From RGDT01 sp964630925 (GTDB lineage Bacteria > Planctomycetota > Planctomycetia > Gemmatales > Gemmataceae), in contig CAZVZK010000010.1 in the NCBI GenBank assembly GCA_964630925.1, forward strand, positions 1 through 64,000: DNA of 64,000 nt, given 5' to 3'. Position numbers and translations under genes: made by a program. Within the stretch, counting starts at the first letter, position 1. Every line of letters starts with the position of its first letter. The notes below the pieces were generated by a model. The model made no database searches and had not been told where the DNA came from. It saw only the letters and a program-made list of their open reading frames with translations. Shown piece after piece: positions 45,801 to 52,837 of the stretch.

Positions 45801-46745
45801 GGGGATGAAGACGAACCTGTCGGTCTTCGGGTCGAGGTAGAGGTGGTAGTTGTGGCCGAGGGCGAAGAAGCTCTCGGCGTTGGCGAGGAGGGCGTTGACG
45901 GCCTGGAAGCGCAGGAAGGCGTCCACGTCGAGGAACGAGCCGATGCCGGCGGCGAACTCCTTGTCGCCGGACTCGTTGACGAGTTTGGCGAAGGCGATGA
46001 CGCGGGCGGCCTGGGCCTTCGTCGGCTCGGAGCGTGGCAGGTACTGCGGGGCGTACTTCTCCCACTCGTCGCCGAGGTAATCGATGCCCTTCATGCGGGC
46101 CGGCTTCATGAGCAGGCCGGCGGAGGAGCCGAAGCGGGTGCGGAGGAAGGCGTCGTCCACCTCCTCGACGAGGGTGTACAGGCCGAGGCGCTCCCTGTCG
46201 AACTTGCCGGGGACGGAGAGGGTGACCTCGGCGAAGGCGGTGCGTGGGGCGGGGACGCCGGCGGCGCGGAAGACGGCGTAGCCGACGGCCTCGCGGGCGC
46301 GCGACGGGTCGAGGACGCCGGCGTGGAGGTTGAGGGTCGATTGGCCGGCGAGGCCGGGGCCGGGCAGGCGGACGCGGAAGGGGCGGCGGGCGTCGTTGGC
46401 GGCGGCGAAGTAGCCGCCGTTGCCGTCGTAGCGGATCTCGGCCTTCTTGAAGGTGGTGCCGGCGGCGGTGACCTGGCCGGCGGCCCAGGGGAACTCCATG
46501 CCGAAGAGGTTCGTCTCGCCGGGGCGCTTGCCCTTCTTCTTCTCGATCTTGGGGGGTGGGCCGAAGCCGAAGCCGCCGACGGGCTGGAGGGCGGCGTACT
46601 CGTCGGAGGAGAGGTCGATGTGCAGGGGCCAGAGGCGTGTGAGGCCGAAGCCGCCGTCGAGCGGCGGGGCGGCGGCGTGGATGGGGCACCAGAGGACGGC
46701 GCAGACGGGGAGTAACGCCAGGGCGGCGAGGACGCGACGCGGCAT
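42834..46745 (-). CDS. CotH kinase-like domain fused to PVC-type dehydrogenase, HEAT repeats and cytochrome c
   Basis: 1303 residues, signal peptide about 1-25. The first third (about 40-480) matches the CotH family (FRVRLPG, NLHAGVLDPS, YTLVEEVD, FIPGDLEV), known as a spore coat protein kinase fold. Residues about 500-840 resemble the planctomycete membrane-bound dehydrogenase domain with a beta-propeller (HPRGLIADGNTVWV, TTNGIRMGIDGWIY, CTGLRNPFDVG). HEAT-like helical repeats follow (about 850-1080). The tail is a cytochrome c with CIACH (1182-1186) and a distal methionine candidate in QSMMPEG. The dehydrogenase-HEAT-cytochrome unit is common in planctomycetes; the CotH fusion to its front is less usual. 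The frame is continuous and no start closer to the propeller is apparent. Confidence 0.85.
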   Translation of the reverse strand: MPRRVLAALALLPVCAVLWCPIHAAAPPLDGGFGLTRLWPLHIDLSSDEYAALQPVGGFGFGPPPKIEKKKGKRPGETNLFGMEFPWAAGQVTAAGTTFKKAEIRYDGNGGYFAAANDARRPFRVRLPGPGLAGQSTLNLHAGVLDPSRAREAVGYAVFRAAGVPAPRTAFAEVTLSVPGKFDRERLGLYTLVEEVDDAFLRTRFGSSAGLLMKPARMKGIDYLGDEWEKYAPQYLPRSEPTKAQAARVIAFAKLVNESGDKEFAAGIGSFLDVDAFLRFQAVNALLANAESFFALGHNYHLYLDPKTDRFVFIPGDLEVSFANFALMGTADQLANMSLTRPYTPPNRLADRLMADPATRRRYLALVKGLTTTVFTKERLLKDIAAVEALAKAPLAREKAAADERKKAAPPAFGFGPGASSPPLRTFLDKRLASVSAQLSGAENGYEPKFSFGPGIGGPKGKGNAVAVNDKTVHDHVKAPAGFDVTLFGAPPTVTYPVTVAAGSGGAVFVAVDEQGSLGRTKGGGRVVRCIDKAGKATEVKVFARMEHPRGLIADGNTVWVMHPPTLSVYHDADGDGVADKHEVLVTGLTTDQIDRRGGDHTTNGIRMGIDGWIYICVGDYGIKEARARDGSKVTLRGGGILRVRPDGTELEVFCTGLRNPFDVGIDPFLNLFTRDNTNDGAGWDTRVSHLVQTSHLGYTQRFLNFPDEILPPLGVYGQGGGTGGLFIDDPRWPAKYRDNLLTSDWGRSEVYLHPLKKAGATFALTQEVFLTMPRATGMDLSADGHLYVASWIHGSAVGFEGPHVGFVARVTPKGLKPEKPIDRKKAELPDLLRALSGPAAPGRLQAQREILRRGPKKDASAALVRLAGDAKAAPAARVIALFTLKQLDGAASHPALVKLSADAALRPYALRALTDRKKEMKGLAPGTHLTALSDPSPSARAQAVIGLSRIGDVAAAKALIPLTSRPKGSAMPTRRPVHAQPDPDRVVPHLAVQALIALDASEACLEALDGPHREGALRAMRSMHTDRAADGLIRKLGSAREPGLRREILSTLIRLYHREAEYKGTWWGIRPDNSGPYYDRQEWAQSKRIGSVLTSAVLDSDALTAAYLRSELSRHKVALAGLPRDPKEGPREAEKPIVIAKADPKDPSQIGNMKYEDALARTLEVKGDASKGQAFFKSQSCIACHTFADGQTPKGPHLVEIGKRYKADELVESILKPSAKIAQGYDTYTFRTLKGRVVVGFVVSEGAESVQVRDATGVRHDLAQKDIEEREKQPQSMMPEGLGANLTPGQLADLIAYLQSLK

Positions 46746-46859
46746 GATGTGGCCTCTGAGGCGGTACCCCCAGAGGGAGCATATGCAGCCGCGGAGGGGC
46801 GTCGCGTGAAAAGAGCGTGGGGATCGTGTGTAGACGCGATGAAATGCCTGCGCGCGTCA

Positions 46860-46894
46860 TCGGCCCGCCGGTGTTCCGAACACCGGCGGGCCGA
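46860..46894 (-). terminator. perfect 16-bp hairpin after the cytochrome c' array
   Basis: TCGGCCCGCCGGTGTT (46860-46875) and 46879-46894 pair perfectly around a 3-base loop, 27 bases past the stop of the last array gene on the minus strand. It may separate the array from the CotH fusion gene downstream. Confidence 0.75.
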
Positions 46895-46921
46895 CGGAAG
46901 TGCCGCCCGCCTGAACGATGC

Positions 46922-47488
46922 TCAGCTATCGCGGAAGTCGCTGTGGCAGTTGTTGCAGGCGTTGTTGATGTTGCCCGCCGCCTTCTTGAGTGCCGCGCCG
47001 TTGCCCTTCTTGGCGGCGTCGATCAGCTCCAGGGTCGCCTTCTCCTGGTCGTCGGCGAAGCCCTTCCACTCCTTGGCGCCCTTGCCGCCCTTGGGCTTGG
47101 CCGGCGCGTAGGCGTGGGCGATCTTGGCCATCGCCAGGTTGATGTAGCCCACCTTGACGATGTCGTCCTTCTCCTTCGTGAGCGTGCCGGCGGCGGGGGC
47201 GCGCTTGCCCCAGTCGAGGATCTGCAATTCGATGCCCTTGCCCATCGGGCCGTAGCCGATGCCGCCCTTGTTCTTGGGCTTGTAGATGTGCATGACCGTG
47301 TTGAGGTCCTCGTACTTCTTCTTGATGGCCGCGACCTTGGCATCGACGTTCTTGCCGCCTTCGAGGTCCTTGGCCACGTCGAGGACGTCCTTCTGGGCCT
47401 TCTTGGTGTCCTCGTCGTCCGCGCGTGCGAAGGAGACGACTAGGGCCATGCCGCACACGAGGGCCAGGCCGCCGATGAACTTGCTCAT
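46922..47488 (-). CDS. cytochrome c'-like protein, array member 5
   Basis: 188 residues with a signal peptide (about 1-23) and a four-helix-like middle that ends in CNNCHSDFR (haem motif C178-H182 near the C-terminus). A haem site at the very end followed by a short basic tail is the layout of cytochromes c' and c556. Haem proteins of this kind bind NO or CO or carry electrons in the periplasm. It shares the words YEDLN, GGIGYGP, AKIAHAYAP with the other array members. It is the last of five tandem genes and is followed by a strong hairpin. Confidence 0.8.
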   Translation of the reverse strand: MSKFIGGLALVCGMALVVSFARADDEDTKKAQKDVLDVAKDLEGGKNVDAKVAAIKKKYEDLNTVMHIYKPKNKGGIGYGPMGKGIELQILDWGKRAPAAGTLTKEKDDIVKVGYINLAMAKIAHAYAPAKPKGGKGAKEWKGFADDQEKATLELIDAAKKGNGAALKKAAGNINNACNNCHSDFRDS

Positions 47489-47522
47489 GCTCGAAGAACT
47501 CCCTTTGGTTGCTGGGTCAGGG

Positions 47523-47981
47523 TCAGTTGTCGCGATACGTCTCGTGGTCGTTTGCGCGGTTGTCGTTGACGCGGGTGGCGGCCTTCTTGACGGCGTCCGG
47601 GCCGCCCGCCTTGAGGGCGGCGATCGGGCCCCGCGCCTCGGCGGCCATCTCGCCGCTCTCTCCGTGCCACTCCTTCACCTTCAGTGTCGGGGCGTAGGCC
47701 GGCGTGGAGCCGCGTCTCGATGCCGTCCCCCCTGCCGGCGGGGCGACGGCGGTGCCGCCACATACCCGTGGCTTGTACGCCCGTGACACTTCCTCAAACT
47801 CGGCGGACGTCTCGCGGAGGCCCTCCACCTTCGTCCTGGCGTCCTCGGCGTCCTTGGCGTCCTCGGGGTCATTGACGATGGCGAGCAGGTCAGCCTTCAT
47901 CCCAGGAACTAGGTACGCCTCCGCCCGCCCGGCGGCAAGGAGGGCGGCGGCCGGCAGGAGGGAGCGCGCGGGCGTGCCCAT
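47523..47981 (-). CDS. degenerate cytochrome c'-like paralogue without haem motif, array member 4
   Basis: 152 residues. It keeps the signal peptide, the central VSRAYKP motif and the spacing of its neighbours, and its end reads RANDHETYRDN exactly where the others read C-x-x-C-H-x-x-F-R-D, so both haem cysteines are lost while the histidine remains. The helix pair around residues 75-100 is shortened. The frame is open from start to stop. It is either a pseudogene in early decay or a haem-free protein with a new role; base composition does not differ from its neighbours. Confidence 0.6.
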   Translation of the reverse strand: MGTPARSLLPAAALLAAGRAEAYLVPGMKADLLAIVNDPEDAKDAEDARTKVEGLRETSAEFEEVSRAYKPRVCGGTAVAPPAGGTASRRGSTPAYAPTLKVKEWHGESGEMAAEARGPIAALKAGGPDAVKKAATRVNDNRANDHETYRDN

Positions 47982-48044
47982 CGGATCACCTCACGGTTGC
48001 AGGGGATGACGAGCGGAGGCGGGGTCTCTGGCGGCGGGGTGGGA

Positions 48045-48067
48045 GGGCAAGACGTGGCGTCTTGCCC
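48045..48067 (-). terminator. hairpin between array members 3 and 4
   Basis: GGGCAAGACG (48045-48054) pairs with CGTCTTGCCC (48058-48067). It follows the stop of member 3 by 45 bases on the minus strand and may lower expression of the last two genes. Confidence 0.55.
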
Positions 48068-48112
48068 CTCCTCATGATAACGCGGTCCGGGTGGGACGCA
48101 AGGGGCGGGTGG

Positions 48113-48667
48113 TCAATCACGGAAGTCGCGGTGGCACCCGATGCACTCCTTGTTGATGAACGCAGCCGCGGCCTGGAGCGCGCGGGCATCGCCCTTTTTC
48201 GCCGCCTCAAGCAAGTCCGTGGCTGCCTTCTGCAGATCATCGGCGTGCCATCGCCATTGCCGTGGGTGGTGGCCCTTGTGAGCTCTGCCTGGGGCGTAGG
48301 TGTGTGTGATCCTCCCCAGCGCGATGTTGACGTAACCCATCTTGATCAGGCCAGCCTTCTCCTTCGTGAGCCGGGCCGCGGTCAATGCCTCCCTGGCGAG
48401 ATCCTGGAGTTTCTTCTCGATGCCGTCCGCCGTCCCGGGCTCGCCGTAGCCCAGGCCACCCTTCGCACGTGGCTTGTACACGCGCATCGCCGAGGCCAGA
48501 TCCTCGTACTTCTTCTTGAACGCGGCCACCTTCTCCTTCACGTCCTTGCCCGCCTCGATGTCCTTGGCGATGTCGAGGATGTCCGGGCGGGCGTCGGGGG
48601 GCGGCTCATCCACGGCGAACGCGGCGAGGATTCCGACCAACATTGTCGTGCGCGCGAGCGTGTCCAT
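48113..48667 (-). CDS. cytochrome c'-like protein, array member 3
   Basis: 184 residues: a signal peptide (about 1-17), the family core with KKKYEDL, MRVYKPRAKGGLGYGEPG and the C-terminal haem motif CIGCHRDFRD. The start at 48667 has AGAGGGG upstream and gives a good signal peptide; the frame extends to 48754 but that part is the control region. Closest by eye to member 2 (both carry YKPRAKGGLGYG). It is probably a periplasmic haem protein. Confidence 0.8.
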   Translation of the reverse strand: MDTLARTTMLVGILAAFAVDEPPPDARPDILDIAKDIEAGKDVKEKVAAFKKKYEDLASAMRVYKPRAKGGLGYGEPGTADGIEKKLQDLAREALTAARLTKEKAGLIKMGYVNIALGRITHTYAPGRAHKGHHPRQWRWHADDLQKAATDLLEAAKKGDARALQAAAAFINKECIGCHRDFRD

Positions 48668-48746
48668 CGGGCCCCTCTCGCTCACGGGGAAGGCGGATGT
48701 CGTACTGAACCAGAATACCGCGGCGCGGGCCGGGCTCAAGTGACGT

Positions 48747-49301
48747 TCAATCACGGAAGTCGGTGTGGCAGTCGTTGCACGCCTTGGAGATCGATCCCGC
48801 CGCCTTCTTGAGGCCGGGTGCGTCGCCCTTCTTTACGGCGTCGATAAGGTCCTTCGTCGCCTTCTCCATCGCGTCGGCGTAGCCGGTCCACAGCCTCGGC
48901 GCCTTCCCACGCACGGGTTTGGGGGGCGTGTAGGCGTGGGCGAGTTTGCCGAGGGCGAGGTTCTGATAGCCCAATTTGAGGAGGTCGGCCTTCTCCTTCG
49001 CCAGACGGCCGGCGGTGAGCGGCTCCTTGACGAGGTCCGAGAGCTTCTTATCGATCCCCTCCGTCGCGGCGCTGCCGTAGCCGAGCCCGCCCTTGGCGCG
49101 CGGCTTGTACGCACGCATCACGCCCTCCAGGTCATCGAACTTCTTGCGGATCGCCGCCACCTTCCCCTTCACGTCCTTGCCGCCCTCGATGGCCTTCGCC
49201 AGATCGAGGACGTCCTCGCCGACGGCGGGCATCGGCTGCGCCGCCGCGCCCGCGGCGGTCAGGGCCAGGGACAGCAGACAGATGCGCGCATGGATACCCA
49301 T
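48747..49301 (-). CDS. cytochrome c'-like protein, array member 2
   Basis: 184 residues with a signal peptide (about 1-21), KKFDDLEGVMRAYKPRAK, LGKLAHAYTPPKP and the haem motif CNDCHTDFRD at the C-terminus. Same layout and length as member 3, which suggests that these two arose by the most recent duplication. No other redox gene is interleaved in the array. Confidence 0.8.
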   Translation of the reverse strand: MGIHARICLLSLALTAAGAAAQPMPAVGEDVLDLAKAIEGGKDVKGKVAAIRKKFDDLEGVMRAYKPRAKGGLGYGSAATEGIDKKLSDLVKEPLTAGRLAKEKADLLKLGYQNLALGKLAHAYTPPKPVRGKAPRLWTGYADAMEKATKDLIDAVKKGDAPGLKKAAGSISKACNDCHTDFRD

Positions 49302-49344
49302 CGTCAGACCCTCTGACTCGTGAATGATTCGGTGTTCCGAAGCG

Positions 49345-49905
49345 TCAGCGTTCCCGCCCCTCGGTGTGGCAGTTGTTGCACGAAATGTTGATCACCCTCG
49401 CGGCATCCCTCACCGCAAGCGGGTCCTCGTTCAGGGCCGCCCGGATCAGGTCGCGGCCCCCCGAACGCAGGAGTGACGTTTGTGTCTTCCACTCCTTCGG
49501 CCCGAGTGTCCCTGCGAACCCGACCCCCTTCTCCGGCGTGTAGGCGTCGAAGATGTCGGCCATCGCCGCGAGGACGTGGCCCATCCGGACGATCTCGTCC
49601 CGCTCGGCCTTCAGCTTCTCACGCGACATCGGCCTCCTCCCGAGGTCCACGAGCTTCGGCTCGATGCCGTCGCTCTTGCCCCTCGGCCCGACGCCGATGC
49701 CATCCTTCGCCCGATTCTTGAACACGCCCGCGAGGTCGTACAGGTCCTCATACTTCTTCCGCAGCGCCGCCACCTTCTTCCGGATGTCCTTGCCCTCGGA
49801 CAGGTCGCGGGCCAGCTCCGACACCTCCTCACGCGGGCCGGGGATCGGCGGCGCCGCCCACCCGGCCGCCAGCATCGCCAGCATCAACGGGCTCAATCGG
49901 ATCAT
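49345..49905 (-). CDS. cytochrome c'-like protein, array member 1
   Basis: 186 residues, signal peptide about 1-17, core with RKKYEDLYDL, RAKDGIGVGPRGKSDG and the haem motif CNNCHTEGRER. It is the first gene of the array and the most diverged of the four haem-bearing members: the residue after CNNCH changes and the FR is lost. It is divergent from the kinase fusion gene with 147 bases between them, which would hold promoters for both. Confidence 0.78.
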   Translation of the reverse strand: MIRLSPLMLAMLAAGWAAPPIPGPREEVSELARDLSEGKDIRKKVAALRKKYEDLYDLAGVFKNRAKDGIGVGPRGKSDGIEPKLVDLGRRPMSREKLKAERDEIVRMGHVLAAMADIFDAYTPEKGVGFAGTLGPKEWKTQTSLLRSGGRDLIRAALNEDPLAVRDAARVINISCNNCHTEGRER

Positions 49906-49991
49906 CGGCCCGCCCTCAAAAAAGACACGGCGTCTTGTTCTGGATCATCCTAACGCGGCCGCCATCCCGACACAAGGGGGTGCCTGCAATT

Positions 49992-50020
49992 TTGCCTTCG
50001 CCTCAACCGCGCCCTATGCT
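49992..50020 (+). promoter_or_regulatory. promoter of the kinase-receiver-HD-GYP gene
   Basis: TTGCCT (49992-49997) and TATGCT (50015-50020) are 17 bases apart, 33 bases before the start codon. The ribosome site GGAGG (50037-50041) follows; between it and the start lies the two-codon frame ATG-TCC-TAG (50044-50052), whose TAG abuts the real ATG. Confidence 0.55.
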
Positions 50021-50052
50021 TGGGCAACCTCTCCCCGGAGGAAATGTCCTAG

Positions 50053-52275
50053 ATGCCCGCCGTCACGCCGCTGCCGTCCACCGTCCCCGCCGCCCTGCGC
50101 ATGCCCCCCGGCGGGCAGGCGTTCCTCGACCAGCTGCGGTCCATCGGGCTCATCGACCCGGCCGAGCTGGACGAATTCCTCGCCGCCCGCGCCGACCGCT
50201 TGCGCGAGTACACCAGCGACGACCGCCTCGGCATGGCCCTCGCCCAGGCAGGCCTCCTCACCAACTACCAGCTCGAACGCCTCCTCACCTGCAACCCCCG
50301 CGGCCTGGTCCTCGGCAACTACCGCGTGCTGGATGAGATCGGCAAGGGCGGCATGGGGACGGTGTACGTCGCCGAGCACCGCCTGATGCGCCGCCGCGTC
50401 GCCGTCAAGGTCCTCGCCGCCGAGGACGACGGCCACCCCGCCCTCAAGGCCCGCTTCTTCGGCGAGATGCGCGTCCTCGCCGACCTCGACCACCCGAACA
50501 TCGTCCACGCCTACGACGCCGGCGAGGTGCCCGCCACCCGAGGCCACCCCACGCTCTTCTACCTCGTCACCGAATTGGTGCAGGGCGGCGACCTCGAACG
50601 CCACGTCCTCAGGAACGGCGTCCTCGACGTGGGCGAGGCGCGGTCCTACATCCGCGAGGCGGCCCAGGGGCTGCAGGCCGCCCACGACCGCCACCTCGTC
50701 CACCGCGACATCAAGCCCAGCAACCTCCTGCTGGGCGAGGGCGGCGTCGTCAAGCTCGTCGATTTCGGCCTCGCACGCCAGTTCGTCAGCCGGCTCACGG
50801 ACCAGCGCTCGCTCCTCGGCTCCATCGACTTCATGCCGCCCGAGCAGTCGCACGACCCGTCCACGGTGAGCAAGGCCGCCGACATCTACGGCCTGGGCGC
50901 GACGATGTTCTGGCTCCTGGGCGGGCAGGGGCCGTACCCCCACGTCCCCCACGCCGGGCAGGCCATCCGCCAGCTCCAGCAGCAGCCCCCCCGCCGCATC
51001 CGCTCCCTCCGCCCCGACGTCCCCCCCGAGATCGACGACCTCATCGCCCGCATGCTGGAACGCGACCCGTCCAAACGCCCCTCCAGCGCCCTCGCCGTCG
51101 CCAACGCCCTCCGCGTGTCGTCGCCCAGGCCGTCGAACCATGGCGCCCCCCTGTACCGCTCCGCCGACGGCACCCTGTCGCGCTTCCGCGTCCTCGTCGT
51201 CGAGGACGAGCTGCGCGTCCGCATGCTCCACCGCCTCCTCGCCGAGGGCCTCGGCTGCGAGGTGAGCGAGGCCCGCGACGGCCGCGCCGCACTCGACGCC
51301 GCCAAACGGGAGCCGTTCGACCTCATCCTTCTCGACCTCGGGCTGCCCGACATGGACGGCTACGACGTCTGCGCCCGCCTCCGCGAGATGCACGGCAACC
51401 CGTACCTGAAGATCCTCGTCGTCAGCGGCACCGGCGGCCCCGACGACCTCTCCGAGAGCCTGCCGCGCGGCGCCGACGGCTACGTCAGCAAGCCGTTCGA
51501 GCAGCGTCAGCTCGTCGCCCAGGTCCGCCACGCGCTGCAGCTCAAGGCCGCCCAGGACCGCTCGACGCAGATGGCCGAGCAGGCCGCCCAGCTCAACCGC
51601 CAGCTCGAGCAGACCCTCCGCTCCCGCGACATCGACATCCGCGACGCCCACGACGCCCTGCTGTTCGCCATGGCCAAGATGGCCGAGTCGCGCGACGGCG
51701 AGACCCCCGGCCACCTGCGCCGCATGCAGGAGTACACGCGCACGCTCGCGCGCGAGGCGGCGCGGTCCGCCCCGTGGGCCGGGCTGGTCGATGAGCACTT
51801 CCTCGGCATGCTCGGCCGCTGCGTGCCCCTGCACGACATCGGCAAGATCGGCCTGCCCGAGGAGGTGCTTCTCAAGCCGGCGTCCCTGTCCCCGCAGGAG
51901 CGGGCCCTGGTGCAGGAGCATCCGCTGATCGGCGACCGCATCCTGGAGGCGCTGGCGAAGGAGCACGGCACGGGGCTGGACTTCCTGACCCTGGCGCGGG
52001 TGATCGTGCGCAGCCACCACGAACGCTGGGACGGCAAGGGCTACCCCGACCGCCTGCGTGGCGACGCCATCCCGCCGGCGGCGCGCCTCGTCGCCGTCGC
52101 GGACGTGTACGACGCGTTGCGGCGGATGCGGATGTACAAGCCGGCGATCCCCCACGCCCAGGCGGTGCGGCACATCCTCGAACACTCGGCGGGACAGTTC
52201 GACCCGTCGCTGCTGCGGGCGCTGGAACGCTGCCACCCGGAGTGGGAGCGGATCTACGCGGCCAACGAGGATTGA
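50053..52275 (+). CDS. Ser/Thr kinase - receiver - HD-GYP fusion protein
   Basis: 740 residues joining three signalling units. The kinase domain (about 90-355) has K119, HRDIKPSN (D219), DFG (D237-G239) and an APE-like PPEQ. A response regulator receiver domain (about 375-500) has the phosphoacceptor D428 in LLDLGLPDMDG and the conserved lysine in SKPFE. After a coiled coil of about 40 residues comes an HD-GYP domain (about 545-735) with HDIGK (H594, D595), HHERWDGKGYP (GYP at 663-665) and the family's downstream DVYDAL. HD-GYP domains break down cyclic di-GMP. No membrane segment is seen. It is followed by a PilZ-type gene, the usual cyclic di-GMP receptor. The order suggests that kinase input and a phosphorelay both control cyclic di-GMP turnover, which is inference. 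Confidence 0.93.
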   Translation: MPAVTPLPSTVPAALRMPPGGQAFLDQLRSIGLIDPAELDEFLAARADRLREYTSDDRLGMALAQAGLLTNYQLERLLTCNPRGLVLGNYRVLDEIGKGGMGTVYVAEHRLMRRRVAVKVLAAEDDGHPALKARFFGEMRVLADLDHPNIVHAYDAGEVPATRGHPTLFYLVTELVQGGDLERHVLRNGVLDVGEARSYIREAAQGLQAAHDRHLVHRDIKPSNLLLGEGGVVKLVDFGLARQFVSRLTDQRSLLGSIDFMPPEQSHDPSTVSKAADIYGLGATMFWLLGGQGPYPHVPHAGQAIRQLQQQPPRRIRSLRPDVPPEIDDLIARMLERDPSKRPSSALAVANALRVSSPRPSNHGAPLYRSADGTLSRFRVLVVEDELRVRMLHRLLAEGLGCEVSEARDGRAALDAAKREPFDLILLDLGLPDMDGYDVCARLREMHGNPYLKILVVSGTGGPDDLSESLPRGADGYVSKPFEQRQLVAQVRHALQLKAAQDRSTQMAEQAAQLNRQLEQTLRSRDIDIRDAHDALLFAMAKMAESRDGETPGHLRRMQEYTRTLAREAARSAPWAGLVDEHFLGMLGRCVPLHDIGKIGLPEEVLLKPASLSPQERALVQEHPLIGDRILEALAKEHGTGLDFLTLARVIVRSHHERWDGKGYPDRLRGDAIPPAARLVAVADVYDALRRMRMYKPAIPHAQAVRHILEHSAGQFDPSLLRALERCHPEWERIYAANED

Positions 52276-52279
52276 GCGA

Positions 52280-52304
52280 GCACGCCCGCGTGGCGCGGGC
52301 GTGC
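52280..52304 (+). terminator. hairpin between the kinase fusion and PilZ genes
   Basis: GCACGCCCGCG (52280-52290) pairs perfectly with 52294-52304 with a 3-base loop, five bases after the stop codon. There is no T run, so readthrough into the PilZ gene is likely. Confidence 0.55.
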
Positions 52305-52345
52305 CAGTCCCTTCAAGATGTCTCCCCCTTCGAGAGGTTGTCCGC

Positions 52346-52822
52346 ATGTTCGCAGACTGGTTGCCCGGATGGGCCGGCAATGGCGTGTGGGCGATCCCCG
52401 TGATGGGCCTGGCGGTGTGCGGCCTGGCGCTGATGGTGGGCCGCCGCCTGTTCGCCGCCCCGCCCGCCCCTGAGCAATCCGAGGAGGTGACCGACCACGA
52501 GTTCCTCGGGGGCGTGACGCGGGACCGCCGCTGCGCCCCGCGGCGCAAGGGCAACACGGTGGAGGTGCAGATCCAGCCCGGCGGCTCGGAGGAGACGGTG
52601 ACGGCGTGGGTGCTGGACCGCTCGGTCGGCGGGCTGTGCCTGCTGGCGGAGAAGCCGCTGCCGGAGGGCGTGCCGGTGAAGGTCCGCCCGCGCAAGGCGG
52701 CGGACACGGCGCCCTGGACCGACGTGACGGTGAAGAGCTGCCGGCGCGAGGGCGCCCAGTACGAGCTGGGGTGCCAGTTCCACCGCACGCCGACGTGGAA
52801 CCTCCTGCTGCAATTCGGCTGA
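52346..52822 (+). CDS. membrane-anchored PilZ domain protein
   Basis: 158 residues. One membrane helix at about 13-33 is followed by a linker and a PilZ-like domain (about 55-155). The two cyclic di-GMP binding motifs of PilZ appear in their usual order: an arginine-rich RRCAPRR and, about 30 residues later, DRSVGGLCLL, which matches the D/N-x-S-x-x-G pattern. GAGAGG stands upstream of the ATG. The gene follows the HD-GYP fusion on the same strand, so enzyme and receptor of the same second messenger are next to each other. A type IV pilus or other output is not encoded nearby. Confidence 0.72.
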   Translation: MFADWLPGWAGNGVWAIPVMGLAVCGLALMVGRRLFAAPPAPEQSEEVTDHEFLGGVTRDRRCAPRRKGNTVEVQIQPGGSEETVTAWVLDRSVGGLCLLAEKPLPEGVPVKVRPRKAADTAPWTDVTVKSCRREGAQYELGCQFHRTPTWNLLLQFG

Positions 52823-52837
52823 GAGGGGCCGGCCGCG

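Noticed and set aside
43507..46860. 1117-codon open frame in another frame of the CotH fusion gene
   Set aside because: Extremely Arg/Pro-rich translation with no recognisable domain, while the 42834-46745 frame has four.
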